64,000 bases of DNA from Streptomyces humicola (GTDB lineage Bacteria; Actinomycetota; Actinomycetes; Streptomycetales; Streptomycetaceae): the NCBI RefSeq assembly GCF_024436035.1, contig NZ_JANFNG010000029.1:1-64000 (forward strand), given 5' to 3'. Position numbers and translations under genes: made by a program. The first letter of the stretch is position 1. Every line of letters starts with the position of its first letter. Shown in pieces: positions 25,166 through 33,801 of this stretch. Below the pieces are notes generated by a model, which saw only the letters and a list, made by a program, of their open reading frames with translations, did not search any database and had not been told where the DNA came from.

Positions 25166-25732
25166 GAGCCGTTCCTCCAGCCCGGCGTGGGTGGTGGCAC
25201 GCATCAGCGGATCGTTCAGCCCCGAGACGATCGCCTCGAACCGGATCCGAGATCGGTCAAACGCACCTTCTGGCGTGGGAACCTCGTAGGCTTGCACCGA
25301 GGGCTCCTGTCTTCCACGTTCTGGCCTCGACACCCCGAACGTATCGGGAAGGAGCCCTTCTCGTCGCAGAGCTCAAGCAGCGCAAGGTACATCTGCGCTG
25401 ATGACCGGGCCTCCCGCAGTCACTCCAGCCGAACCGCACCCCCATCGAAATGGGCAACAGGGGCGGACAACGTCTACTCCGCCGTCGCACTCAACCGGAT
25501 CAGACTCCACACCTGGTGGCAGAGCCGACCTCTCGACCGCACCCGCACAGCCACCTCGCTCCTCTCGAACTCGCCCTCACCGCATAGACCAATGGGCAAC
25601 AGATCGCGCGGCGCGGGACATCCTCAACGTCGAGCAGGTGCCGCACCGCGGTCCTGCGGCCTCGAGAGCGGCCCGTCCGGTTCCCAAACGGGGTGCCGGA
25701 CAGGCCGCGGTCGCACCGAGCCGCGGCGGCGG
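25166..25732. other. No intact gene; possible trace of an IS200/IS605-type TnpB tail
   Basis: Frames are open but lack domain features. A weak TnpB-like tail (WATDRAARDILNVEQV, then ARPVPKRGAGQA) can be read around 25590-25700 on the plus strand. It is too degraded to assign. Confidence 0.25.
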
Positions 25733-26851
25733 TCACATCACCGGGTGGGAGACCTCACAGCCGCCGGAGCCGTTGTTGTAGTCGTTGGCCCAGGTCGACT
25801 GTACCGGGAATGTGCCGGTAGTCAGCGTGATGTTCTGCGCCGCTCCCTGACCGCTGGAGATCCAGGCGCATTTGTCGCCGTTCTCCTGGCCAGTGAGGTC
25901 GGTCCAGCCGCCGGCCGGGTTCTGGTCGGTGAGGGTCTCGGCGTATTCGTGCCCCTCAACGATGGTCACGCCGTCCAGGGTGCCGGGGTTGTTCACGAAG
26001 CCCTGGCCGCAGCTGCTGCCGGCGTCAGTGACGTAGGGCAGGTTGGTGAACGCCAACTGCCCGTATGGCGAGCTGACCGCGCCGCCGGACATGGACGAGT
26101 CGCCGGTGTAGTCGTGCCAGGCGCAGAACTGGCCGGTGGGGGTGTTGAAGCCGTCCGGGTGGGTTCCAGTGGGCGAGACGACGACGTACTGGTTGTTGCG
26201 GTTGGCCGCGGCGGTGGTGTTGCCGAAGTGGCCGGAGGCCTTCACCGCTTCCGCGCCGATCTGGTTTCCTGTGGCGCTGCTCGGCGCGGCCGAGGAGGTG
26301 TCCACCCACACTCCGGCGAGTGCGCCGCCGGTCGGGTAGCCCACGTGTGGCGCGGTGCTCGGACAGGTCTGTGTCCCGGTAGATACACCCTGGCAGTACT
26401 GGGTCATGACGCCGGACCAGGTCTCGTTCCCGGTGCCCAGTCCCTTGAGGAAGGCCTGCAGACGCGGCGCCATGCCGACGGCGTCACCCGACAAGGTGGT
26501 GTAGCCGCTGGAGTTGGTGCCCGAGCTGCCCCATTGTGATCCCCAGAAGACCAGGTAGACCTTGGGGGCGCCGGTGGTGACGCCGATGCTCGGGCTGCCC
26601 GCACCCCCGCCGTATTGCAGGTTGTTGAGGGAACCGGGCAGCAGGGCCAGGGACTTTTGCACGGCAGCGCGCAGGGGGACGGCGCCGTGCCGGTAGGCGT
26701 GGCTTTGAGCCGCGGCGGCCTGCGAGGAGGTGGCACCGGAGAGCGCCTGTGCCGGGCCGGCGACGACGACACCGGCGCCGCCCAGGGCGGCAGCGGCCAG
26801 CGCAGCCGTAGCCGCGCTCCGTGTCCTGCAGGTGAAGCGGAACATACCCAT
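25733..26851 (-). CDS. Secreted HExxE-motif protein (short paralog)
   Basis: 372 aa from ATG 26851, with GAGAGGA 5 bp upstream. Signal peptide about 1-36 (RSAATAALAAAALGGAGVVV...AQA). The mature protein aligns with domain 1 of the 16.5-kb gene: [76 protein letters not shown] (HEYAE at 301-305), then GQENGDKCAWIS. It lacks the Ig-like and sandwich domains. Conserved Cys pairs suggest disulfides. The H-E-x-x-E plus downstream D/E set suggests a metal-dependent hydrolase or an EXORDIUM-like wall protein; the activity is not shown. It is monocistronic, flanked by non-coding DNA. Confidence 0.75.
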   Translation of the reverse strand: MGMFRFTCRTRSAATAALAAAALGGAGVVVAGPAQALSGATSSQAAAAQSHAYRHGAVPLRAAVQKSLALLPGSLNNLQYGGGAGSPSIGVTTGAPKVYLVFWGSQWGSSGTNSSGYTTLSGDAVGMAPRLQAFLKGLGTGNETWSGVMTQYCQGVSTGTQTCPSTAPHVGYPTGGALAGVWVDTSSAAPSSATGNQIGAEAVKASGHFGNTTAAANRNNQYVVVSPTGTHPDGFNTPTGQFCAWHDYTGDSSMSGGAVSSPYGQLAFTNLPYVTDAGSSCGQGFVNNPGTLDGVTIVEGHEYAETLTDQNPAGGWTDLTGQENGDKCAWISSGQGAAQNITLTTGTFPVQSTWANDYNNGSGGCEVSHPVM

Positions 26852-27499
26852 CGGAGTCCTCTCTAATACTGTTCAAGGACGCGGTGGTCAACCACGATCT
26901 TTGGTCCGGCAGCAAATCCGGGAGGAACCGGTACCGCCGGACATTCACGGCACGCTGTTCCCAGCCGTATCCCCGTAGAGCTGGGAGCAGCGAGAGTTGC
27001 TGCGGAAAGCTGATGCGGGAGCGAAGAGGGCTCCGTACACATCCGTGTGGCAGGTTGTCTCGTTGCAGGCGTCGCTGGATACGAAGAAGATCGAGTCAGG
27101 TGCGGTGTGACGTTTTCGCTTCTCTTACGGCCTGTCACCCCGGGCGGTGGTGCTGCTTACCGGCAAGTAGGAAAGCAGAGCGCTGGAACGCCCGTCAACA
27201 GCCGATGCGGAAGTTCCTTTTACGCGGGGACGGCCTCGGCGGTGGCGGCACGATTCCGCAGAGGCGAGAGATTGGCGCTGGTGAGCCGGGAGGCACGCGG
27301 TTCTGTGCAGGCCTCCCCATCCTGCGTACCTGGCGGTAATGTCGGCTGGTGCCTCGTCGGCATACTGCCTCGCCAGGTGCCTTGTGCAAGCCGTGTGGAT
27401 CGTGCGCGGTGCTGGGGGCGTCATCGGCGGGTCTTCCTGACGCGCCGACAGCCGAGCGCTCGGGAGAGCGCCGATCGATTGCCGCTGCGGAGGGCAGTC
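26852..27499. other. Intergenic, no gene supported
   Basis: Both strands contain only short or low-quality frames. One minus-strand piece around 27330-27400 (HLARQYADEAPADITARYAG, then WGGLHR) looks coding-like but has no start site, domain or continuation and may be a relic. Confidence 0.3.
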
Positions 27500-27666
27500 A
27501 TGGCGGCGCATTCGGTCCGTTCCGGTGGATCGGACGGCGGCTCGCATGAGCGATGGAAGCGCACGTGGGGTCACCGCGAGGCACTGCTCAAGGTGGCACT
27601 CAGGCGTCCACGAACGTGGAGGAGGCCGAGGACGAGGTGTATGAGGCCATGCTCCGCGCCTGTGCG
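27500..27666 (+). pseudogene. Broken ECF sigma factor N-terminus (paralog of 23266-24264)
   Basis: ATG 27500 has a good GGAGGG site and encodes HERWKRTWGHREALLKVALR, clearly similar to SERWQRVWSHREDLLKVARR of the intact sigma factor. At about 27603 the frame slips; NVEEAEDEVYEAMLRAC continues in another frame and then similarity ends. Both the frameshift and the loss of sigma4 make it non-functional. Confidence 0.65.
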
Positions 27667-27883
27667 CCCGCCCCTGCGCTGACCTGCCCTTGGCCGGGCC
27701 GCTCTGGGCTCCCGGCCGGTTCACGGCCAGGTCGGTTGAGCAGTTGCGGCCCTCTCCCGCTGCCGGCGGAAAAAAAATCGCTCTTTCCGCGACGGACCCG
27801 CCGTCCGCCCGCGTAGAGCAGACGACGGCCCTGCTCCTCCATACGGGGCGTGGCGCAATAGGGCGCGGGAGGGAGGGCGCCGG

Positions 27884-28843
27884 ATGGGTGTTGAGATCTG
27901 TGTGGAGGGACTGTCCAAGTCCTTCGGCCACCAGGTCATCTGGCAGGACGTGTCGCTGACACTGCCCGCCGGGGAGATCTCGGTCATGCTCGGCCCTTCG
28001 GGAACGGGCAAGTCGGTATTCCTCAAGACGCTTGTCGGCCTGCTCAAACCGGACAGGGGCTCGGTCCTGATCGCGGGGCGGGACATCACCCGGCTGCGCG
28101 AACACGACCTGTACGAGGTGCGCAAGCTGTTCGGCGTGCTTTTCCAGGACGGCGCGCTGTTCGGCTCCATGAGCCTCTACGACAACATCGCCTTCCCGCT
28201 GCGCGAGCACACCCGCAAGCCGGAGAGCGAGATCAAGCGGATCGTGCTCGAGAAGATGGAGATGGTCGGGCTCCTCGGCGCGGAGGAGAAGCTGCCCGGC
28301 GAGATATCGGGGGGGATGCGCAAACGGGCCGGGCTGGCACGGGCGCTGGTACTCGATCCGGAGATCATTCTGTTCGACGAGCCCGACTCAGGTCTTGACC
28401 CGGTGCGCGTGGCCTACCTCAACCAGCTGATCGTGGACCTCAACGCGCAGATCGACGCGACGTTCTTGATCGTCACTCATGATATCGCCTCGGCCCGCCA
28501 GGTTCCGGACAACATCGGGCTGCTGTTCCGGCGCGAACTGGTGATGTTCGGGCCGCGCGAGCAGTTGCTCGCCAGCGACGAACCGGTCGTCCGGCAGTTC
28601 CTCAACGGCCGTATGCAGGGGCCGATCGGGATGGCGGAGGAGAAGGATGCGGCCCAGATCGAGCAGGAACTCGCCGAGCTCGACGCCGGCAATCATCGCG
28701 GTCCGATGGGTGGCGAGGGCGCGTCCGATGCGGGAGTGACACCGCGCCTGCTGCCCAGTGACGGCGTCGCCCGCCCGCCCCGATGGCAGGCGATCGCCCA
28801 GCGCGAAACTAGGTCGCATCCTCACCAGGTGGCAGACGCATGA
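27884..28843 (+). CDS. Mce lipid-transporter ATPase (MceG/Mkl/MlaF-like)
   Basis: 319 aa from ATG 27884, preceded by GGGAGGGAGGG. Walker A GPSGTGKS (37-44), Q-loop FQDGALF, signature ISGGMRKRAGLARAL (a variant of LSGGQ usual in MlaF/Mkl proteins), Walker B ILFDEPDSGLDP, H-loop VTHD. The C-terminal 60 residues after the ABC core are acidic, as in mycobacterial MceG. It powers the YrbE permease pair and MCE tube encoded downstream, importing lipids, sterols or fatty acids. The stop overlaps the YrbE start (ATGA). In mycobacteria this gene is unlinked; here it heads the operon, as in other actinomycetes. Confidence 0.93.
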   Translation: MGVEICVEGLSKSFGHQVIWQDVSLTLPAGEISVMLGPSGTGKSVFLKTLVGLLKPDRGSVLIAGRDITRLREHDLYEVRKLFGVLFQDGALFGSMSLYDNIAFPLREHTRKPESEIKRIVLEKMEMVGLLGAEEKLPGEISGGMRKRAGLARALVLDPEIILFDEPDSGLDPVRVAYLNQLIVDLNAQIDATFLIVTHDIASARQVPDNIGLLFRRELVMFGPREQLLASDEPVVRQFLNGRMQGPIGMAEEKDAAQIEQELAELDAGNHRGPMGGEGASDAGVTPRLLPSDGVARPPRWQAIAQRETRSHPHQVADA

Positions 28844-29610
28844 GCCTGTCCCCTACCGCGGCGCTGCGGCACTCCGGCAACCTGTTCGCCCTCGCACTTG
28901 ATGTGCTGCGCACCCTGCCGCGGCGGCCCTTCCAAGCCCGGGAATTCATCCAGCAAGCCTGGTTCGTAGCGGGCGTCACTATCCTGCCGACCGCGCTGGT
29001 CTCCATCCCGTTCGGGGCCGTCATCGCGTTGCAGATCGGCAGCCTGACACGGCAGCTCGGCGCGCAGTCGTTCGCCGGCGCCGCGTCCGTGCTCGCGGTG
29101 CTGCGGGAGGCCTCGCCGATCGTCACCGCGCTGCTGATCTCCGGGGCCGGCGGCTCCGCCATCTGCGCGGACCTGGGGGCGCGCAAGATCCGCGAGGAGA
29201 TCGACGCCATGGAGGTACTGGGCATTGACCCGGTGCACCGACTGGTCGTGCCCCGGGTACTGGCCTCGATGGTAGTGGCCGTCCTGCTCAATGGACTGGT
29301 CTCGGTGGTCGGCATTGCGGGCGGCTACTTCTTCAACGTCATCCTGCAAGACGGCACACCCGGTGCCTATCTGGCATCCTTCACCACTCTCGCCCAACTG
29401 CCCGACCTGTACGCAGGCGAGTTGAAAGCGCTGGTCTTCGGAGCCATCGCCGCGATCGTCGCCTCCCACAAGGGGCTGAACGCCAAGGGCGGACCCAAGG
29501 GGGTCGGCGACGCGGTCAACCAGTCGGTGGTCATCACCTTCATGTTGCTGTTCGTGACCAACTTCGTGATGACCGCCGTGTACTTCCAGATCGTTCCGCA
29601 GAAGGGATGA
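28840..29610 (+). CDS. yrbEA: Mce permease YrbEA (MlaE family)
   Basis: 256 aa, MlaE/YrbE permease fold with five or six hydrophobic segments. Family hallmarks are GAVIALQIGSL, the EEIDAMEVLGIDPVHRLVVP coupling helix that contacts the ATPase, and HKGLNAKGGPKGVGDAVNQS near the C-terminus. It starts at ATG 28840 within the upstream stop. With YrbEB it forms the inner-membrane heterodimer. Confidence 0.93.
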   Translation: MSLSPTAALRHSGNLFALALDVLRTLPRRPFQAREFIQQAWFVAGVTILPTALVSIPFGAVIALQIGSLTRQLGAQSFAGAASVLAVLREASPIVTALLISGAGGSAICADLGARKIREEIDAMEVLGIDPVHRLVVPRVLASMVVAVLLNGLVSVVGIAGGYFFNVILQDGTPGAYLASFTTLAQLPDLYAGELKALVFGAIAAIVASHKGLNAKGGPKGVGDAVNQSVVITFMLLFVTNFVMTAVYFQIVPQKG

Positions 29611-30440
29611 CGATGGCGCCCCCTGACCGGCTGCTCGCACGCCCGCTGCGCTCCCTGGAGGAACTCGGCGCCCAGATGTCTTTCTACGGGCGCTCAGTTG
29701 CCTGGACCGGCCGTACGCTGCGCCGGTACAAAAAAGAGGTGCTGCGCCTGCTGGCCGAGGTCAGCTTCGGCCGCGGTGCCCTGGCCGTCGTCGGCGGCAC
29801 CGTCGGCGTTATCGCCTTCCTCTCCTTCTTCACCGGCACGGAGGTGGGCCTGCAGGGATACGCCGCGCTCAACCAGTTGGGCACCACCAACTTCGTGGCG
29901 TTCCTGTCCGCCTACTTCAACACCCGTGAAATCGCGCCGCTGGTGTCCGGGCTCGCCCTGTCCGCCACCGTCGGTGCCGGTTTCACCGCGCAGCTGGGTT
30001 CGATGCGCATCAGCGAGGAGGTCGACGCTCTCGAGGTGATGGGCGTTCCCTCGCTGCCGTTCCTGGTCACCGCCAGGATGATCGCCGGGTTCGTGGCGGT
30101 GATTCCGCTGTACGTGATCGGACTGCTCTCCTCCTACCTCGCCTCCCGCACCATCACCACCTACTACTACGGGCAGTCGGCCGGCACCTACGACCACTAC
30201 TTCCAGCAGTACCTGCCGCCGGTCGACGTGCTGTGGTCGTTCGGCAAGGTGATCGTCTTCGCCATCGTGATCATCCTGATCCACTGCTACTACGGATACC
30301 ACGCCAAGGGCGGCCCAGCCGGAGTCGGGATCGCGGTGGGCCGCGCGGTCCGAGCCTCCATCGTCACCGTCAACATCCTTGACTTCTTCCTCAGCTTGGC
30401 TATCTGGGGAGCCACCACCACCGTAAGGATCACGGGGTAG
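29607..30440 (+). CDS. yrbEB: Mce permease YrbEB (MlaE family)
   Basis: 277 aa. Same fold as YrbEA: FFTGTEVGLQGYAALNQLG, EEVDALEVMGVPSLPFLVTA coupling helix, and YHAKGGPAGVGIAVGRAVRA. It overlaps YrbEA by 4 bp (ATGA). TAG at 30438-30440 is followed 3 bp later by the first MCE gene. Confidence 0.93.
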   Translation: MTMAPPDRLLARPLRSLEELGAQMSFYGRSVAWTGRTLRRYKKEVLRLLAEVSFGRGALAVVGGTVGVIAFLSFFTGTEVGLQGYAALNQLGTTNFVAFLSAYFNTREIAPLVSGLALSATVGAGFTAQLGSMRISEEVDALEVMGVPSLPFLVTARMIAGFVAVIPLYVIGLLSSYLASRTITTYYYGQSAGTYDHYFQQYLPPVDVLWSFGKVIVFAIVIILIHCYYGYHAKGGPAGVGIAVGRAVRASIVTVNILDFFLSLAIWGATTTVRITG

Positions 30441-30443
30441 CCG

Positions 30444-31796
30444 ATGACGACGACACCGAAGAGCCCGGCACAGCGGCCGGGCGACGTCCCACCCCCGCCC
30501 GGCGGCCGACGTGAGTGGTGGCCGAGGCGTCCCTTGTCGCGGAGCACCGTGCTGCGGTGGTACGGCGTCATCTTCCTAGTCGTCATCGCGACGCTACTGT
30601 CACTGGCCGTGGCGGTCTACCAGCAGGTCTTCACGTCCGTGGTGCCGATCACCCTGCAGGCATACAGCATCGGAAGCCAACTGGAGCCGCAGGCCGACGT
30701 CAAGATGGACGGCCTGATCGTCGGCGAGGTACGCCAGGTGCATGCCGACGGTCAGAAGGCGACCCTCGACATCGCGCTCAAACCGGAGGACACCGGACTC
30801 ATCCCCGCCGACGTCGACGCACGCCTCCTGCCCAAGACACTGTTCGGCGAGGAGTACGTCGATCTGGTTCCGCCCGCACACCCGTCACCACGACACATCC
30901 GGGCAGGGGACGTCATCACCCAGGACCGTACGAAGGCCGGCATCGAGCTGCAGCAGTTGATGAACGATCTGCTCCCCCTGCTGCGCGCGGTGCAGCCGGG
31001 CGAGCTCAACGCCACCTTGTCCGCGTTCGCCGACGCCCTCGAGGGCCGTGGCGACGCCATCGGCGCCAACCTCTCCCGAGTCGAGAGCTATCTGCGTCTA
31101 CTCAACCCGCACCTGCCGGCGCTGATGACAGACATCTCCCGCCTCGCCGACACCGCCGAGGTGTACAGCAACGCCGCCCCCGACCTGCTGAGGATCCTGG
31201 ACAATACCATCACCATGAGCCGCACCGTGGTGGCCAAGCAGGACGCGCTGCGCTCGTTTCTGACCGGGACCACCACCTTTGCCGGCACCGCGCAGGGCGT
31301 CCTGAGCGACAACGCCGACAGGATCATCACCCTCGCCCACGTCTCACGGCCGATCCTGGCCCTGCTCGCACGCTACGCGCCCGAATATCCCTGCCTGCTG
31401 AGCGGGCTGACGGCCTCCGAGCCACTGGCCGAACAGGTATTCACCGGTGGGCAGATGCACATCACCTTGGAGTTCACCTTGCCACGCCCCGGCTACCACC
31501 CCGGCGAGGAACCACGATACGCCGAACACCGCGGCCCGAACTGCGAAGGGCTCCCCCATCCGCCCGTACCCGCACCGGCCCTCCACTTCAACGACGGCAC
31601 GTCGGCACAGAGCGGCCAGGGCAGTCTCCCACCGGGCACCAGCCCGCTCAGCACTGTGTCCGGCACGCCGGCCGAGCAGCACCTGATCAGTTCACTCGTG
31701 GCACCGGTCATGGGCGAACCAGTCGACCAGGTTCCCGCCGTCGCAACCTTGCTGTTCGGTCCCATGGCCCGCGGAACGGCGGTGAGCGTCTCATGA
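30444..31796 (+). CDS. mceA: MCE-family protein, MceA position
   Basis: 450 aa. A cytoplasmic Pro-rich start (about 1-38) leads to one membrane helix (about 39-62: GVIFLVVIATLLSLAVAVYQ). The MCE domain follows (about 68-150): IGSQLEPQADVKMDGLIVGE and VRQVHADGQ, with LPKTLFGEEYVDLVPP. A long alpha-helical tube-forming region follows (about 160-330) and then a Pro/Ser-rich tail. It has the position and length of Mce1A-type subunits that form the periplasmic channel. ATG 30444 follows the YrbEB stop. Confidence 0.9.
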   Translation: MTTTPKSPAQRPGDVPPPPGGRREWWPRRPLSRSTVLRWYGVIFLVVIATLLSLAVAVYQQVFTSVVPITLQAYSIGSQLEPQADVKMDGLIVGEVRQVHADGQKATLDIALKPEDTGLIPADVDARLLPKTLFGEEYVDLVPPAHPSPRHIRAGDVITQDRTKAGIELQQLMNDLLPLLRAVQPGELNATLSAFADALEGRGDAIGANLSRVESYLRLLNPHLPALMTDISRLADTAEVYSNAAPDLLRILDNTITMSRTVVAKQDALRSFLTGTTTFAGTAQGVLSDNADRIITLAHVSRPILALLARYAPEYPCLLSGLTASEPLAEQVFTGGQMHITLEFTLPRPGYHPGEEPRYAEHRGPNCEGLPHPPVPAPALHFNDGTSAQSGQGSLPPGTSPLSTVSGTPAEQHLISSLVAPVMGEPVDQVPAVATLLFGPMARGTAVSVS

Positions 31797-32821
31797 ACGC
31801 ACGGGCATCCACCGCACCCCTGATCAAGTTCACCGTCTTCGCCGTGGTGACGATCCTCGCCACCGCGCTGCTCGCCGCCACCATCGTCAACATCGACTTC
31901 ACGCCCACGGCCACCTACAGCGCCGTCTTCAGCGACGTCACCGGCCTGGAGACCGGCGACGACGTACGGGTCGCGGGGGTCAGGGTCGGCGAGGTTCAGG
32001 ACATCCGCATCAAGGACCGGACACTGGCCGAGGTCACCTTCACCGTCACCCGCGACCGGCCGCTACTGACCAGCACCGGAGCCGTCATCCGCTACCGCAA
32101 CCTGGTCGGACAGCGGTACATCGCGCTGACGGAGGGGCCAGGAGACGGCTCACAGCTGGCGCCCGGCAGCACCATCCCGCTCTCCCGCACACAGCCCGCC
32201 CTGGACCTGAACGCACTCCTGGACGGGTTCAAGCCTCTGTTCGCCGCGTTGAGCCCGAACGACGTCAACCAGTTGGCATTCGAACTCATCAGCACCCTCC
32301 AGGGCGAAGGCGGCACAGTCGACAGCCTGCTCGCCCACACCGCCTCACTCACCTCCACACTCGCCGACCGCGACCAGCTCATCGGCTCCGTGATCGACAA
32401 CCTCAACACCATGCTGACCACCCTGGACAAGCGCAGCGTCCACTTCTCCGCCCTCCTCGACCAACTGCAGCAACTTATCTCCGGGTTGTCCGCCGACCGC
32501 ACCGCCATCGGCGACTCACTCACCGCCATCAGCAACCTGGCCGGCGCAACCTCAGACCTGCTCGCCCAAGGCCGCCCCGCGCTGCGCTCCGACATCGCCG
32601 GTCTGTCCACCCTCGCCGGAACCCTGCAGAGGAACGACCCCACCGTGGAAGGCGTGCTGCAGCGGCTACCGCACAAGCTCAACACGCTGACCGGCACCGC
32701 GACCTACGGCTCCTGGTTCAACTACTACCTGTGCGACTTCGACGGCCGCATCGTCCTGCCCAAGACCGCCCAGATCCTGATACCCCGCATGAACATCGGC
32801 CAGGGGAGGTGCGGCAGTTGA
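31793..32821 (+). CDS. mceB: MCE-family protein, MceB position
   Basis: 342 aa from ATG 31793 overlapping the MceA stop. Membrane helix about 10-32 (LIKFTVFAVVTILATALLAA). MCE domain: YSAVFSDVTGLETGDDVRVA, GVRVGEVQDIRI, YRNLVGQRYIALTEG. The helical region follows (about 135-290), ending in YGSWFNYYLCDFDGRI, the conserved Mce C-terminal phrase. It is part of the hetero-oligomeric lipid channel. Confidence 0.92.
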   Translation: MNARASTAPLIKFTVFAVVTILATALLAATIVNIDFTPTATYSAVFSDVTGLETGDDVRVAGVRVGEVQDIRIKDRTLAEVTFTVTRDRPLLTSTGAVIRYRNLVGQRYIALTEGPGDGSQLAPGSTIPLSRTQPALDLNALLDGFKPLFAALSPNDVNQLAFELISTLQGEGGTVDSLLAHTASLTSTLADRDQLIGSVIDNLNTMLTTLDKRSVHFSALLDQLQQLISGLSADRTAIGDSLTAISNLAGATSDLLAQGRPALRSDIAGLSTLAGTLQRNDPTVEGVLQRLPHKLNTLTGTATYGSWFNYYLCDFDGRIVLPKTAQILIPRMNIGQGRCGS

Positions 32822-33801
32822 TCCCGTTCCGCGAACGCAACCCCGTGATGATCGGAGCCATCGGCCTCACCGTGCTCGCCCTACTGACCTTCGGAGCCTT
32901 CAACATCCAAGACCTCCCGCTGATCGGCGGCGGCGACACCTACAGCGCGGCGTTCTCCGAAGCAGGCGGCCTCAAGCCGGGAGACGAGGTACGCATCGCC
33001 GGAGTCAAGGTCGGTCAGGTCGACGACGTCGGCCTGGAAGGCGACCACGTACGCGTGGGATTCCGGATCACCAGCGACGCGCAGTTCGGCACCTCCACGG
33101 GCGCCGCCATACGGGTAAAGACGATCCTCGGAGCGAAGTACCTCGCCCTGGAACCCGCCGGCTCCGGCCAGCTCAGAGCCGGCAGCGAGATCCCACTGAA
33201 CCGCACCGTCTCCGCCTACGACGTTGTCCAGGCCTTCAGCGACCTCACCACGACCAACGAGCAGATCGACACCCGGCAGCTGGCCACCGCGCTGGACACC
33301 GTCTCCTCCGCGTTCCAGGACGCACCGGACGAGGTCAAAGCCTCCATCAAGGGACTGTCCGAACTCTCAGTGACCATCGCCAGCCGTGACGCGGCCCTAC
33401 GGGACCTGCTGCAGCACGCCAACGGCGTCACCCGCGTGCTCGCCACCCGCTCGCACCAGCTGACCACCCTGGTCAACGACGGCGACCTGCTTTTCCAGGC
33501 GCTGTACGACCGCAGCCAGGTCATCGGCGACCTGCTGCGCAACGCCGCCGACCTCGGCATCCAGCTCTCCGGTCTCGTCACCGACAACCGGGCCCAGATC
33601 GGCCCGGCGCTCAGCCGGCTCAACGCCGTGGTCGACATGCTCAAGCGGAACCAGACCAGTCTCGACCGCAGCATCGCTTTGCTGGCTCCCTTCCTCCGGC
33701 TCTTCACCAACACCCTCGGCAACGGCCCCTGGTTCGACAGCTACATCCAAAACCTCACCGCCGCTCCAGCCGTCCCGACACCCTCAGGAGGGCCGCGGTG
33801 A
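32818..33801 (+). CDS. mceC: MCE-family protein, MceC position
   Basis: 327 aa. The best start is TTG 32818: GGGGAGG lies 8 bp upstream and TTGA overlaps the MceB stop, matching the coupling seen through the operon. Membrane helix about 10-30 (VMIGAIGLTVLALLTFGAFN). MCE domain: YSAAFSEAGGLKPGDEVRIA, GVKVGQVDDVGL, ILGAKYLALEP. The C-terminal GNGPWFDSYIQNL is the family end motif. Confidence 0.9.
   Translation: MIPFRERNPVMIGAIGLTVLALLTFGAFNIQDLPLIGGGDTYSAAFSEAGGLKPGDEVRIAGVKVGQVDDVGLEGDHVRVGFRITSDAQFGTSTGAAIRVKTILGAKYLALEPAGSGQLRAGSEIPLNRTVSAYDVVQAFSDLTTTNEQIDTRQLATALDTVSSAFQDAPDEVKASIKGLSELSVTIASRDAALRDLLQHANGVTRVLATRSHQLTTLVNDGDLLFQALYDRSQVIGDLLRNAADLGIQLSGLVTDNRAQIGPALSRLNAVVDMLKRNQTSLDRSIALLAPFLRLFTNTLGNGPWFDSYIQNLTAAPAVPTPSGGPR

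Noticed and set aside
30515-31792. Long upstream extension of the mceB frame
   Set aside because: It overlaps mceA in another frame and is Arg/Pro-rich. The real mceB start is ATG 31793, with a membrane helix directly after it.
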